From the NCBI GenBank assembly GCA_023415715.1, contig JAEZJP010000140.1:1-37526 (forward strand): a DNA stretch of 37,526 nucleotides, written 5' to 3'. The position numbers were made by a program, and so were the translations under genes. The notes beneath the pieces were generated by a model, which ran no database searches, was not told the DNA's origin, and was given only the letters and a program-made list of their open reading frames with translations. Positions 8,346 through 15,642 of this stretch are shown here, piece by piece; the stretch's first letter is position 1, and every line of letters starts with the position of its first letter. Source of the DNA: Bacillota bacterium (GTDB lineage: Bacteria; Bacillota; Clostridia; Christensenellales; Aristaeellaceae).

Positions 8346-9131
8346 CTAATTACTGAACCTTTCCACTAAAGCACCCAGCGCCTCATCAAGATAAGAAGTC
8401 TCGCCCTGGAATTCCAGGCCGTAAGCCTTATAAAAGGCGCCTGCAAGCATTTCCCGCAGGTCGTTAGGCAGCGCCTGCTCCTTCAGCATGCAGCGAAGCA
8501 TGCTGGCAGCGGGCGCCGCCAGCAGCCTAAACGGCTTGCCTGCCGGAGCAAACCCGAACATGGGTTTCATGTGCCGGCTGCTGCCCCGGAGGAACAAGTG
8601 AATGTATTCCTGGGAAAGCGCCGTCAGGTAATCCTTCAAAAACGCCTGGCCGTCAGGAGCCATGGCCATGGCCTTAACGAGCCGGTCTTCCGATATCAGT
8701 TCCCTTATCTTGTCTTCCCTCTGGGCAAACGTATAAGTATCCGGTTCCTCAAATACGTGCAGCAAATAGCACTTGATGACCGAAAAATCGATCCGGTGTT
8801 TGTCCCGCTCATGCAGCCGGCCATGCAGCAAAAGCGCCTTTTGCACCTGCAGATTGTTTGGTGCAGCTTCCTCCGCCTTTTGAAGGAGCGCGAACCGCTT
8901 GATGGGATCGCTTTCTTCCTGCGCCTTACGCAACAGCGCCGTAACGTCCGCACCGACCGGAACGTCCTTTATGTGTACAGGCGCTGCGGGAGAAGCCTTC
9001 AAAACCACCGCCTGGCCGTTCTTTTGCGGCGTAAGCTTCAAAGCGCAGTAGGGGCAGGAAAAAGGGACAAGCTCCCTATCCGCCTCTATATCCATCCGGC
9101 CGCCACAGCCGGGACAAATGAGCGGCATCAC
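8346..9131 (-). CDS. zinc-ribbon protein of unknown function
   Basis: A 261-residue cytoplasmic protein. The N-terminus carries a zinc ribbon with two knuckles, CPGC (about 5-8) and CPYC (about 30-33). The rest is helical and rich in charged and leucine residues (LLRKAQEESDPIKRFALLQKAEEA, about 66-90), suggestive of a TPR-like or helical-bundle protein-binding region. No enzyme motif is visible. GTG (9131) and ATG (9128) are both possible starts, 7 and 10 bases from GGGAGGG. It is the first gene of the operon leading to the ABC exporter and the GNAT-ManA fusion. Confidence 0.78.
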   Translation of the reverse strand: MMPLICPGCGGRMDIEADRELVPFSCPYCALKLTPQKNGQAVVLKASPAAPVHIKDVPVGADVTALLRKAQEESDPIKRFALLQKAEEAAPNNLQVQKALLLHGRLHERDKHRIDFSVIKCYLLHVFEEPDTYTFAQREDKIRELISEDRLVKAMAMAPDGQAFLKDYLTALSQEYIHLFLRGSSRHMKPMFGFAPAGKPFRLLAAPAASMLRCMLKEQALPNDLREMLAGAFYKAYGLEFQGETSYLDEALGALVERFSN

Positions 9132-9164
9132 ATGGAAGCCCTCCCTTTCGTTATTCTGCCTGTT

Positions 9165-9193
9165 AGTATACCATAAAACACGGAAGGACGGAA
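9165..9193 (-). promoter_or_regulatory. possible promoter for the zinc-ribbon/ABC operon
   Basis: On the minus strand TATACT (9170-9165) is preceded at 17 bases by a weak TTCCGT -35. It lies about 35 bases upstream of the start of the first gene. The -35 match is poor. Confidence 0.35.
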
Positions 9194-9279
9194 CTCAGTC
9201 TGAATTCCGCAATTGGGATACTGTCATTTGATCAGGATTTGAATTATAATGGATGCAGATCTTGTTAGGAGCGGCGGCA

Positions 9280-9816
9280 ATGAAGGAAATTGATGTTAAG
9301 CCGGTAAACAAGGATCAATGGTCTGATTTTGAAGCACTGTTCAGTTCAAAAGGCGCTCCCAACTATTGCTGGTGCGCATCTTGGCGTATGAATGCCAAGG
9401 AGCTGGGGGCTGCAGATTCGGCAACGAAAAGAGAATTCATGCGTCGGCGTATCCTGGCGGACATCCCGGTCGGCCTGCTTGCATATTTTAATGGCACGCC
9501 CGTTGCCTGGTGTTCTGTCGCACCGCGGGAAACCTACAGAAAGCTGGGCGGAGATGCGGCGCTTGAAAACGTTTGGTCGATCGCCTGTTTTTTCATCAAA
9601 AAGGAATTCAGGGGTATAGGCCTTGTCAGCCGCCTTATTGAGGAAGCCCAAGCTTACGCCCGTGAAAACGGCGCCGCGTACCTTGAGGCGTTCCCTGTTG
9701 AGCCTGATTCGCCGAGCTACAGGCATATGGGTTTTATTGAAACATTCAATCATGCCGGTTTTGTTCATACGCACAGGACGGGTACCCGCCGGCACGTGAT
9801 GATATATAAACTGTGA
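9280..9816 (+). CDS. GNAT family N-acetyltransferase
   Basis: A 178-residue acetyltransferase when started at ATG 9280, which has AGGAG eight bases upstream; the ATG at 9253 has no ribosome site. The acetyl-CoA-binding segment is IKKEFRGIGLVSRLIEEA (RGIGLV loop). The C-terminal block includes YLEAFPVEP and YRHMGFIETFNHAGF, as in GNATs that act on small molecules. A cysteine/tryptophan-rich N-terminal patch (YCWCASWRM) is typical of one uncharacterised GNAT group. The acceptor is unknown. It stands alone between oppositely oriented genes. Confidence 0.85.
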   Translation: MKEIDVKPVNKDQWSDFEALFSSKGAPNYCWCASWRMNAKELGAADSATKREFMRRRILADIPVGLLAYFNGTPVAWCSVAPRETYRKLGGDAALENVWSIACFFIKKEFRGIGLVSRLIEEAQAYARENGAAYLEAFPVEPDSPSYRHMGFIETFNHAGFVHTHRTGTRRHVMIYKL

Positions 9817-9826
9817 ATGTTCCTGT

Positions 9827-10450
9827 TCAGCGCTTTTTCGGTTTCTGCTTATAAACCGACATGCGGTTTTTTAGTACCTTCTCCCCGGCTACGGAGTAGC
9901 CGAAAAAGCCAAGAACATCGCCCAGGGCCTGGTATACGCCATGATTATAGGCAACCAGTCCGGAAAGATCCAGGCGCAGGGAGCCCTTTTCATCCTTATA
10001 CTCATTGCGGGCCGCAACGCCTACAATACGGGCCAGGAACATATCATGACTGCCCAAGGGAAGAACCTTTTCCACCTTGCAGCACAGATAGGCCGGTGCT
10101 TCCTGCAATGCCGGGGCGTGCGTGAGGGGTGGCGCGGAGATGGCGTGCAGGCCGCAGACTTCAAACTTATTGATATCCCGCCCGCTTTTCACACCGCAAA
10201 AATCAGCCGCCTTCACAAGATTTCGATCCACCAGGTTGATTACAAACTCCCCTGTGGATTCAATCAGGCTATAGGAATAGCGGCTTTTGCGGACGCTGAT
10301 GGATACCATGGGCGGATCTGAGCAAACAGTGCCGGCCCATGCCAGCGTAATCAGGTTGGGATCTCCCTCCTGCCCTGCGCAGCTCACCATAACGGCGGGC
10401 ACCGGTGAAAGCAGCGGGCAAGGGTCAATGGAAAAGAAATCAGAATGCAT
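9827..10450 (-). CDS. flavin reductase-like FMN-binding split-barrel protein
   Basis: A 207-residue member of the flavin reductase-like family, which binds FMN and reduces free flavin or acts in small redox reactions. I start it at ATG 10450 because AAAGGAG lies just upstream; the longer frame to 10489 has no ribosome site. Family signs are the N-terminal PVPAVMVSCAG, NLITLAWAGTVCSDPPMVSISVR with the RKSRYSY segment, EFVINL, and the FCGVKSGRDINKF loop. The C-terminal Lys/Arg-rich tail is not characteristic of the family. It is transcribed divergently from the AEC transporter, sharing a roughly 240-bp control region. Confidence 0.88.
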   Translation of the reverse strand: MHSDFFSIDPCPLLSPVPAVMVSCAGQEGDPNLITLAWAGTVCSDPPMVSISVRKSRYSYSLIESTGEFVINLVDRNLVKAADFCGVKSGRDINKFEVCGLHAISAPPLTHAPALQEAPAYLCCKVEKVLPLGSHDMFLARIVGVAARNEYKDEKGSLRLDLSGLVAYNHGVYQALGDVLGFFGYSVAGEKVLKNRMSVYKQKPKKR

Positions 10451-10500
10451 AGGCGTCTCCTTTCTTTTTGACGGACAGTTCTTATACACAATATGCTATT

Positions 10501-10519
10501 TGTGAAATTTAATTTCACA
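10501..10519. promoter_or_regulatory. perfect palindrome, candidate operator
   Basis: TGTGAAATTTAATTTCACA has 8-bp perfect arms around TTA, 51 bases upstream of the flavin reductase start and inside the divergent promoter region. On the minus strand a TATAAG hexamer follows it, so a bound dimeric regulator could control that gene. The regulator is unknown. Confidence 0.4.
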
Positions 10520-10615
10520 CCGTAGAACACTTTTTGACTGGATTTGGACTAAAATTGTCTGAGTTCTCAAGGCTTTTCCTCGTCAAGCAATGATTTGGGA
10601 GACTTTTTGTTAAGG

Positions 10616-10669
10616 TTGCAGGAGGGACCGGAAATAGTGTACAATGGGGGGCATGAGCGTGTCAACACG
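10616..10669 (+). promoter_or_regulatory. probable promoter and small palindrome for the AEC transporter
   Basis: TTGCAG (10616-10621), an 18-base spacer and TACAAT (10640-10645) form a plausible sigma-A promoter. A 12-base palindrome CGTGTCAACACG (10658-10669) begins about 12 bases after the -10, where a repressor would cover the transcription start. It is 20 bases before the gene's start codon. Confidence 0.5.
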
Positions 10670-10689
10670 TTCAGTTAAGAGGTGCGCTT

Positions 10690-11583
10690 ATGCAAGTTGT
10701 TTCCCAAGTGGCCGTATTATTTTTATTGATGGCACTGGGGTATCTTGCCGCGCGAGGGCGTATTCTGGATAGAAGCGCTTTCGACGGGCTGAACAAACTG
10801 GTTTTATTTTTCACCTTGCCCTGCCTTACATTTGCCAAACTGCAGCGGGATGCCCTACCGGGACAAATGGGCGAACTGGCGGAAACGTTTCTGCTCGCCA
10901 TGGCCAGCATGTTTATATGCGGCGCCATAGCAATGCTGTACACGAAAAAGGAACCGGCTGAAAGGCGTGCAGTATTCACCCATATGGCCATGTTCTCCAA
11001 TTGCGGATACATGGGTTATCCTTTGATCGTTGCGGCGCTTGGCGAAGAAAAAATGATTTACGCCGTAATGTATGCAGCAGCCTTCAACCTGTTGACCTGG
11101 ACCGTCGGCGTATACCTGTATGCCGGCAAATCGGGGCTGTCGCTGAAAAAGGCGCTGCTAAATCCAACGCTGATCGCCGTACTGCTCGGCATCCTCTTTT
11201 TTGCTCTGTCCATCCGCATTCCCAAGGTACCGCTGGATGCCATGAACATGCTGGGCGATACCACCACGCCTCTGGCGATGGTCGTCATCGGCGCAAGGCT
11301 GGCAGACTTCAAACTCTCTGACCTGAAGGATGGCATGCTGCTGTTTTCCTGCTTGATGCGCCTGATCGTCTTTCCCTTGGCGTTTTGGGGCATCCTGATT
11401 CTGTTGCGCGTGCCGCAGGGCGCCCGGGAAGCGGTGTTCGTGTGTTCCGCCATGCCCGGCGCCTCCGCTACCGCCATGCAGGCGGAATATTTCAAGTGTG
11501 GCGGCCGTCTGGGCTCCCAAAGTGTGGCGGTCAGCACGGCCCTGTCGGTTTTGACCATTCCGGTAATACTGCTTTTGCTGTAA
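10690..11583 (+). CDS. AEC (auxin efflux carrier) family transporter
   Basis: A 297-residue integral membrane protein of the AEC family (Mem_trans), secondary carriers for organic acids such as malate or malonate. About ten hydrophobic helices are visible. Conserved features are FFTLPCLTFAKL near 40, SNCGYMGYPL (about 100-109, the cross-over region of the first half) and CSAMPGASATAMQAEYF (about 254-270, the second half). GAGGTGCGCTT precedes the ATG. A metallophosphoesterase gene starts 18 bp after its stop, so they may be cotranscribed, though no functional link is evident. The substrate is unknown. Confidence 0.9.
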   Translation: MQVVSQVAVLFLLMALGYLAARGRILDRSAFDGLNKLVLFFTLPCLTFAKLQRDALPGQMGELAETFLLAMASMFICGAIAMLYTKKEPAERRAVFTHMAMFSNCGYMGYPLIVAALGEEKMIYAVMYAAAFNLLTWTVGVYLYAGKSGLSLKKALLNPTLIAVLLGILFFALSIRIPKVPLDAMNMLGDTTTPLAMVVIGARLADFKLSDLKDGMLLFSCLMRLIVFPLAFWGILILLRVPQGAREAVFVCSAMPGASATAMQAEYFKCGGRLGSQSVAVSTALSVLTIPVILLLL

Positions 11584-11601
11584 GAATAGGAGGGGATTGC
11601 T

Positions 11602-12468
11602 TTGGCCAGAGGAAAGCACCGCCGGGGCGGCTGTCTGAGCCGGCTGATCGCTTTTGCTTTATTGGCCTTTGTGCTGATTTATCCCTTTTACCAGGCAAGA
11701 ACGCTGTATATGGAACAAAAAACGCTGGAGATAAACGACCTGAATCCGGCCCTCGATGGGTTGACCATCGTCTATGTGTCGGATATCCATCAAGGCCCGT
11801 TTTTCTCCCAGGGGCGCGTTGATGCGCTGATCGCCAGTATCAATTCCATGAACGCCGACCTGGTGCTGCTGGGCGGCGATTATGCCAACGATTCGGACGG
11901 GGCGGTGGAATTTTTCCAAAGCATGCCTAAAATCTATGCCAAACGGCTGGTGGCCGGCGTGATGGGCAATCATGACCGGACTGTTCCTGAAAGCAACCTG
12001 AATGCGCTGCAAAGCGCCATGATAAACGCCGGCGTGCTGCCGCTGGTAAATGACGTAAGAGAGGTGCGGGTGGGCGATTCCGCGCTATACCTGTGCGGGG
12101 TGGACGACTACAATAACGGCTACCCTCAAATAGGCCAGGTCGCTTATCCTATGCGGGAGGATGACTTTGTGATCTTCCTCACCCATTCGCCGGATAACCT
12201 GCCCGAGGCTTTCGCCACCAAAAACAGCGAAGGAACCATTAACTGGTTTGACCTGGCGCTTTGCGGGCACACCCACGGCGGACAGGTAACGTTCTTTGGC
12301 AAGCCATTATTTCGCACATTCACCAAGGTATCCGACCGGTATCTTTCCGGCTGGCTGCAGGAAAACAGGGCGGATATCCTAGTTTCCAACGGCGTGGGTA
12401 CATCCTGGGTACCGGCAAGGCTGTTCGCCCCGGCCCAGCTGCATGTGATCACGCTGAAACGGAAATAG
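11602..12468 (+). CDS. membrane-anchored metallophosphoesterase (YkuE-like)
   Basis: A 288-residue calcineurin-type phosphoesterase with an N-terminal membrane anchor (about 12-30). The start is TTG, chosen because AGGAGGGG lies directly upstream. Dinuclear metal-site motifs are complete: D61-x-H63 (VSDIHQG), GGD (D93), GNHD (N123, H124), THSPDN and GHTHGGQ. The family includes YkuE-like enzymes at the membrane; the substrate could be a phospholipid, a lipid pyrophosphate or a nucleotide, and is not decided here. Its TAG stop forms one arm of the palindrome ATAGCGCTAT (12465-12474); the other arm is the TAG of the convergent DUF4363 gene. Confidence 0.9.
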   Translation: MARGKHRRGGCLSRLIAFALLAFVLIYPFYQARTLYMEQKTLEINDLNPALDGLTIVYVSDIHQGPFFSQGRVDALIASINSMNADLVLLGGDYANDSDGAVEFFQSMPKIYAKRLVAGVMGNHDRTVPESNLNALQSAMINAGVLPLVNDVREVRVGDSALYLCGVDDYNNGYPQIGQVAYPMREDDFVIFLTHSPDNLPEAFATKNSEGTINWFDLALCGHTHGGQVTFFGKPLFRTFTKVSDRYLSGWLQENRADILVSNGVGTSWVPARLFAPAQLHVITLKRK

Positions 12469-12470
12469 CG

Positions 12471-12854
12471 CTATAGGATATTGCTGATCCGCAGCGCATC
12501 CCTGTGATAGATATGGCGCAGTGATTCCCCCAATTCCGCACTGGTGATGAGGCTCAGGGGTACATCCTTCACTTCAATGGCTGCTGTAAGCCGCTCTATC
12601 GACAAGCTCACATCGTCAGTATCTCCGTGGTTGACCCAGAACTGAAGCCACTCACACGTTTCTTCCCATTCGTTTTTCATTGCGTCTACGGCTTGCTTGG
12701 CCTTTTCCCAATCCTCTTTGCGTATGCTTTCCTCTGCTGTGGTCAGATCCTGCGTAAAATCACGGGAAACCTTGGAACTGATAACGGTGGAAGCAATGCC
12801 TATGGCAACTATAAAAACCAACAGCACGACTATGGTCCATGTGGTAGCCTTCAT
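12471..12854 (-). CDS. DUF4363 family protein
   Basis: A 127-residue protein with one N-terminal membrane helix (about 5-27) and a helical extracytoplasmic domain (AEESIRKEDWEKAKQAVDAMKNEWEE region, then a LSIERLTAAIEVKD segment). This matches DUF4363, small proteins that in Firmicutes commonly follow a DUF421/YetF gene, as here with a 4-bp gap. The function is unknown. Its stop codon shares a palindrome with the stop of the convergent phosphoesterase gene, leaving only two bases between the genes. Confidence 0.82.
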   Translation of the reverse strand: MKATTWTIVVLLVFIVAIGIASTVISSKVSRDFTQDLTTAEESIRKEDWEKAKQAVDAMKNEWEETCEWLQFWVNHGDTDDVSLSIERLTAAIEVKDVPLSLITSAELGESLRHIYHRDALRISNIL

Positions 12855-12858
12855 CTTG

Positions 12859-13581
12859 TCACCATCCTATTCCATTAGGGGGCATAGCGTCCACAATCAT
12901 GGATTGATTCAGCAGCCTGCCCTGAAGGAACATTTTGCCGCTTGTATCCAGGCTGCATAATAATACTTCCTTGGGCGAGCCAAAACCGTGTAGCCTCAAC
13001 GTGTCAAAAAGCCACTCCTCAGGAATTTTTCCCGTATTTAGGTTTTTCTTTTCGATCACGCCATCCAGTATCAGCGTCATGGGAAGCCCTTCATAGCCTG
13101 TAGCGATGGACATATCTTCCGGTGTGACCGGCCGTTTTGACGCTTTGGGGAAGACGGTGACCTTTCCGCTGGTTTCCACAATGGCTGTACCTACATCGGC
13201 AGGGTTCTGCACGCCTCCGGTGCGAAGCTCCTCCAGCAGGTCGTTCAGGTTCATGCACAGCTTTTCCAGTTCTTTAAACTGAACGACCCCATCTTTAATA
13301 AGCACCGTTGGCTTGCCGCTGAAGATCTCGCGAAGTTTTTGGCTTTTCATGGAGATCAGCGCGAACAGCCCATGGAGAACAACCAGCCCCATCATGGGCA
13401 CGATGCCATATAAAAGCGGCGTCCCCACATCCGCCATGGGCGTTACGGCAAGGTTTGCAATCAGGATCGCCACTACCAGCTCAAACGGCTGTAGTTGGCC
13501 TACCTGCCGCTTGCCCATGATCCTGACAAAGACCACCGCCAGCAAAAACAGTATCATCGAGCGCAAAAATACGGTCAGCAT
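12859..13581 (-). CDS. DUF421 (YetF-like) membrane protein
   Basis: A 240-residue protein with three N-terminal membrane helices (within about 1-80; the MGKRQVGQLQPFELVVAILIANL signature) and a soluble C-terminal YetF-type domain (GKPTVLIKDGVV, LNDLLEELRTGGV, AIVETSGKVTVFPK). DUF421 proteins are common in spore formers; some YetF-like proteins are linked to spore or membrane physiology, but the biochemical role is unclear. AAGGAGG lies six bases before the ATG. It is followed by DUF4363 in one operon and is divergent from the LD-carboxypeptidase gene. Confidence 0.9.
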   Translation of the reverse strand: MLTVFLRSMILFLLAVVFVRIMGKRQVGQLQPFELVVAILIANLAVTPMADVGTPLLYGIVPMMGLVVLHGLFALISMKSQKLREIFSGKPTVLIKDGVVQFKELEKLCMNLNDLLEELRTGGVQNPADVGTAIVETSGKVTVFPKASKRPVTPEDMSIATGYEGLPMTLILDGVIEKKNLNTGKIPEEWLFDTLRLHGFGSPKEVLLCSLDTSGKMFLQGRLLNQSMIVDAMPPNGIGW

Positions 13582-13659
13582 GGCATCCTCCTTGATAGAT
13601 ATCCAGTCCTATTATGGGCTCGATAAGGGGCAGCCATGCAAAGAAGGGAGAAGATTGCC

Positions 13660-14652
13660 ATGCACGAAAGACTCCTGCCGCCCTCCTTGCAGCCTGGAGC
13701 GCGCATTGGGCTCATAGCGCCTTCCAGCCCAATCTATGAAGAGGAAAACAGGCAAAAAGCCATCCGCCTGCTGGAAGGTATGGGCTTTTCCGTTACAGTG
13801 GGGCAAAGCTGCCATGAGCAGAGGGGATACCTTTCCGGCAGCGACAGCCTCCGCGCCTATGACGTGAACAGCGCGTTTGCAAACCCCGATATCGACGCCA
13901 TCGTATGTCTTCGGGGCGGCTATGGCGCGGCCAGGCTTTTACCCATGCTGGATTATGATACCATCCGGAATCATCCCAAACCCTTTGTGGGGTTCAGCGA
14001 CATCACCGCGCTGCACTGTGCCTTTCAGGTGAAGTGCGGGCTTGTGACCTTTCACGGGCCCATGGCGGGCGCCCACTGGCCGGTAGGGCTCAGGGAAAAC
14101 AACAGCCGTTCGGGATGGCTTCGGGCCATGGGTGATACAAGTCCATTGGGTCCCATGGAAAACCCCGACGGCACACCTTTTGAGATTTTTCGGGAAGGCG
14201 AAGCGGAAGGTATCCTCACAGGCGGAAACCTGACTGTTTTAAACAATCTTCTTGGCACCGAATACATGCCTGACCTTACTGGAAAGCTTCTGCTCCTGGA
14301 AGATGTAGGCGAAAAGCCCTATCGCGTCGACGCCATGCTCACCCAGTTCCGCAATACGTGCCTCCTTGACAAGTGCGCAGGCTTTATACTGGGCGACTTC
14401 ACCGACTGCGCCGGCGATCCAAGCAAGCCTAGCCTCACTTTAAAGGAAATATTTGAAGAGCTCCTCCCCTCCAATAAACCCATCCTGCAATCCGTTCATG
14501 CCGGCCACGGCCATGACAAGATCACCCTGCCCCTCAACATTCCCTACCGCCTCCAAGGAAACACGCTTACCGCCCTTGCCCCCGCCACCAGGGGCGCCGC
14601 CCCTGGACACGCGAAAGGCTCCGTAGCCAAAGCGCCGCCTGTGGCGGATTAA
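13660..14652 (+). CDS. LD-carboxypeptidase (peptidase S66, LdcA/MccF family)
   Basis: A 330-residue cytosolic serine carboxypeptidase of family S66, which cleaves the L,D bond before D-Ala in murein tetrapeptides or removes adducts as MccF does. The start is ATG 13660, nine bases after AGGGAG. The catalytic triad is visible: S113 in GFSDITALH, E214 in LLLEDVGEKPYRVD and H283 in HAGHGHDKITLPLN. The family chain ends around LPLNIPYRLQGNTLTAL. The last 21 residues (from the Thr before RGAAPGHAKG to PPVAD) are encoded by a CCAGGGG hairpin and the start of a 111-bp repeat, so the native 3' end seems to have been replaced or extended. Confidence 0.92.
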   Translation: MHERLLPPSLQPGARIGLIAPSSPIYEEENRQKAIRLLEGMGFSVTVGQSCHEQRGYLSGSDSLRAYDVNSAFANPDIDAIVCLRGGYGAARLLPMLDYDTIRNHPKPFVGFSDITALHCAFQVKCGLVTFHGPMAGAHWPVGLRENNSRSGWLRAMGDTSPLGPMENPDGTPFEIFREGEAEGILTGGNLTVLNNLLGTEYMPDLTGKLLLLEDVGEKPYRVDAMLTQFRNTCLLDKCAGFILGDFTDCAGDPSKPSLTLKEIFEELLPSNKPILQSVHAGHGHDKITLPLNIPYRLQGNTLTALAPATRGAAPGHAKGSVAKAPPVAD

Positions 14653-14724
14653 GCGAGGCGGAGGAGGCTGGCGAAACGAACAATGCGAGCGGCAGCGAAG
14701 CAGTGTGACGATTGAGCCAGATGG
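14588..14724 (+). repeat. CCAGGGG hairpin plus 111-bp repeat, copy F
   Basis: CCAGGGGCG-C-CGCCCCTGG (14588-14606) lies inside the end of the carboxypeptidase gene and matches the gene-proximal hairpin of the two-hairpin repeat. A 111-base unit follows (14614-14724), containing GCCGCCTGTGGCGG, AGCGAGGCGGAGGAGGCTGG and ending GATTGAGCCAGATGG. The sequence just after, CCTTGAGAATCCCCATCT, resembles the distal end of copy A, as though the 111-base unit had entered a two-hairpin element. Confidence 0.75.
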
Positions 14725-14850
14725 GAACCCCTTGAGAATCCCCATCTATTTAAATGAATTATGCCGGATACTTCAAGCCTTACATAATAAGCGCGCAACG
14801 TACGCCCTAAAATAGTACGCGTGCGAAGCACGCCACTAATTTGGCGTTTG
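14725..14850. other. intergenic stretch between repeat copies
   Basis: No gene is apparent. It holds a short perfect hairpin, GCGTGC-GAA-GCACGC (about 14819-14833). The whole gap from 14653 to 15112 consists of two repeat copies plus this spacer and about 150 bases of unassigned sequence before the iscR promoter. Confidence 0.5.
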
Positions 14851-14961
14851 AAAGGGATCCGTAGCCTAAGCACCGCCTGTGGCGGAGGAAGCGAGGCGGA
14901 GGAGGCTGGCGAAACAAGCAGTGCGAACGGCAGTGAGCAATGCGCCGATTGAGCCAGATGG
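14851..14961 (+). repeat. 111-bp repeat, copy G
   Basis: Direct repeat of 14614-14724, differing at scattered positions with small indels. It starts at AAAGGGATCCGTAGCC and ends GATTGAGCCAGATGG. Shared blocks include ACCGCCTGTGGCGGA and AAGCGAGGCGGAGGAGGCTG. The spacing between the two copies is 126 bases. Confidence 0.8.
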
Positions 14962-15112
14962 AAAAAGGTGGAGAATCAAGACTCCCCCGCCCCTTTTAGT
15001 TTTTTTTTCGGGACGAAAGAGAAAACGCACCTCTGTCACAGGACAGTTGCTTACAACTCAACATTCATTAAGGGTCGTAATACACTTCATCGAAAAATTG
15101 TGATCCCGGCCC

Positions 15113-15141
15113 TTGACAACCCTCCCAGCACGTGATAATAT
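15113..15141 (+). promoter_or_regulatory. iscR operon promoter
   Basis: Consensus -35 TTGACA (15113-15118), a 17-base spacer and -10 TAATAT (15136-15141). The predicted transcription start is near 15148, at the edge of the palindrome that follows. It serves iscR and probably iscS and iscU. Confidence 0.75.
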
Positions 15142-15147
15142 ACCACC

Positions 15148-15176
15148 GAAAACCCGATAAAATTAGTAGGGTTTTC
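15148..15176. promoter_or_regulatory. candidate Rrf2/IscR operator
   Basis: GAAAACCC (15148-15155) and GGGTTTTC (15169-15176) are perfect inverted arms around a GATAAAATTAGTA centre. The AATTAGTAGGG half resembles ATTAGTAGGT-type boxes known for Rrf2 regulators. It overlaps the predicted transcription start, fitting autorepression. Confidence 0.6.
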
Positions 15177-15211
15177 ACCAATAAGAAAGATCGCCGAAAG
15201 GAGGCCGGGGC

Positions 15212-15616
15212 ATGAAGCTGTCCACCCGTGGGAAATATGGCTTGTACGCCATGTTTTATCTGGCGACCCAGGCAGGCAATGGGCCCCAGCCTTTAAAATC
15301 CATTGCGGAAACCGGCGTGCCGGAGCAGTACCTGGAGCAATTGCTGGGCAGTCTGCGCCGGGCCGGGCTGGTCACCACGGTCCGGGGCGTACAGGGTGGC
15401 TACCAATTGGCCCGTGACCCGGCGGAAATCACGGTAGGCGATATCATCGACGCCACGGAAGGACCCGTATCCCTATCGGAATGTTTGCATGACAGCGAGG
15501 CCTGCCGGAAAAGCTGCGATTGCCCCACCCGTATGGTCTGGAGCCGGCTGACAGACCAGATCAACGATCTGTTGCAAAGTATCACCCTCAAGGATATGCT
15601 CAGCAGGGAATCTTAA
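15212..15616 (+). CDS. iscR: Rrf2 family regulator, IscR-type
   Basis: A 134-residue Rrf2-family winged-helix repressor, the probable sensor and autoregulator of Fe-S cluster assembly. The N-terminal MKLSTRGKYGLYAM and recognition segment PEQYLEQLLGSLRRAGLV are diagnostic. Cysteines C91, C98, C102 and C104 lie in the loop after GPVSLSE, consistent with ligands for a [2Fe-2S] cluster. The ribosome site is GAAAGGAGG. It heads the iscR-iscS-iscU cluster behind a strong promoter with a palindrome at the start site. A cysteine-metabolism role (CymR-like) is a less likely alternative because of the cysteine cluster. Confidence 0.9.
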   Translation: MKLSTRGKYGLYAMFYLATQAGNGPQPLKSIAETGVPEQYLEQLLGSLRRAGLVTTVRGVQGGYQLARDPAEITVGDIIDATEGPVSLSECLHDSEACRKSCDCPTRMVWSRLTDQINDLLQSITLKDMLSRES

Positions 15617-15642
15617 GGAATACCTTGGAAGGAAGACGTACT

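Noticed and set aside
10501..10519. CRP/FNR-type site
   Set aside because: The TGTGA and TCACA half-sites are separated by nine bases, not the six required, so it is listed only as an operator of unknown regulator.
14879..15103. 74-codon frame upstream of iscR
   Set aside because: About the first third is the 111-bp repeat, and no ribosome site or conserved pattern is seen.
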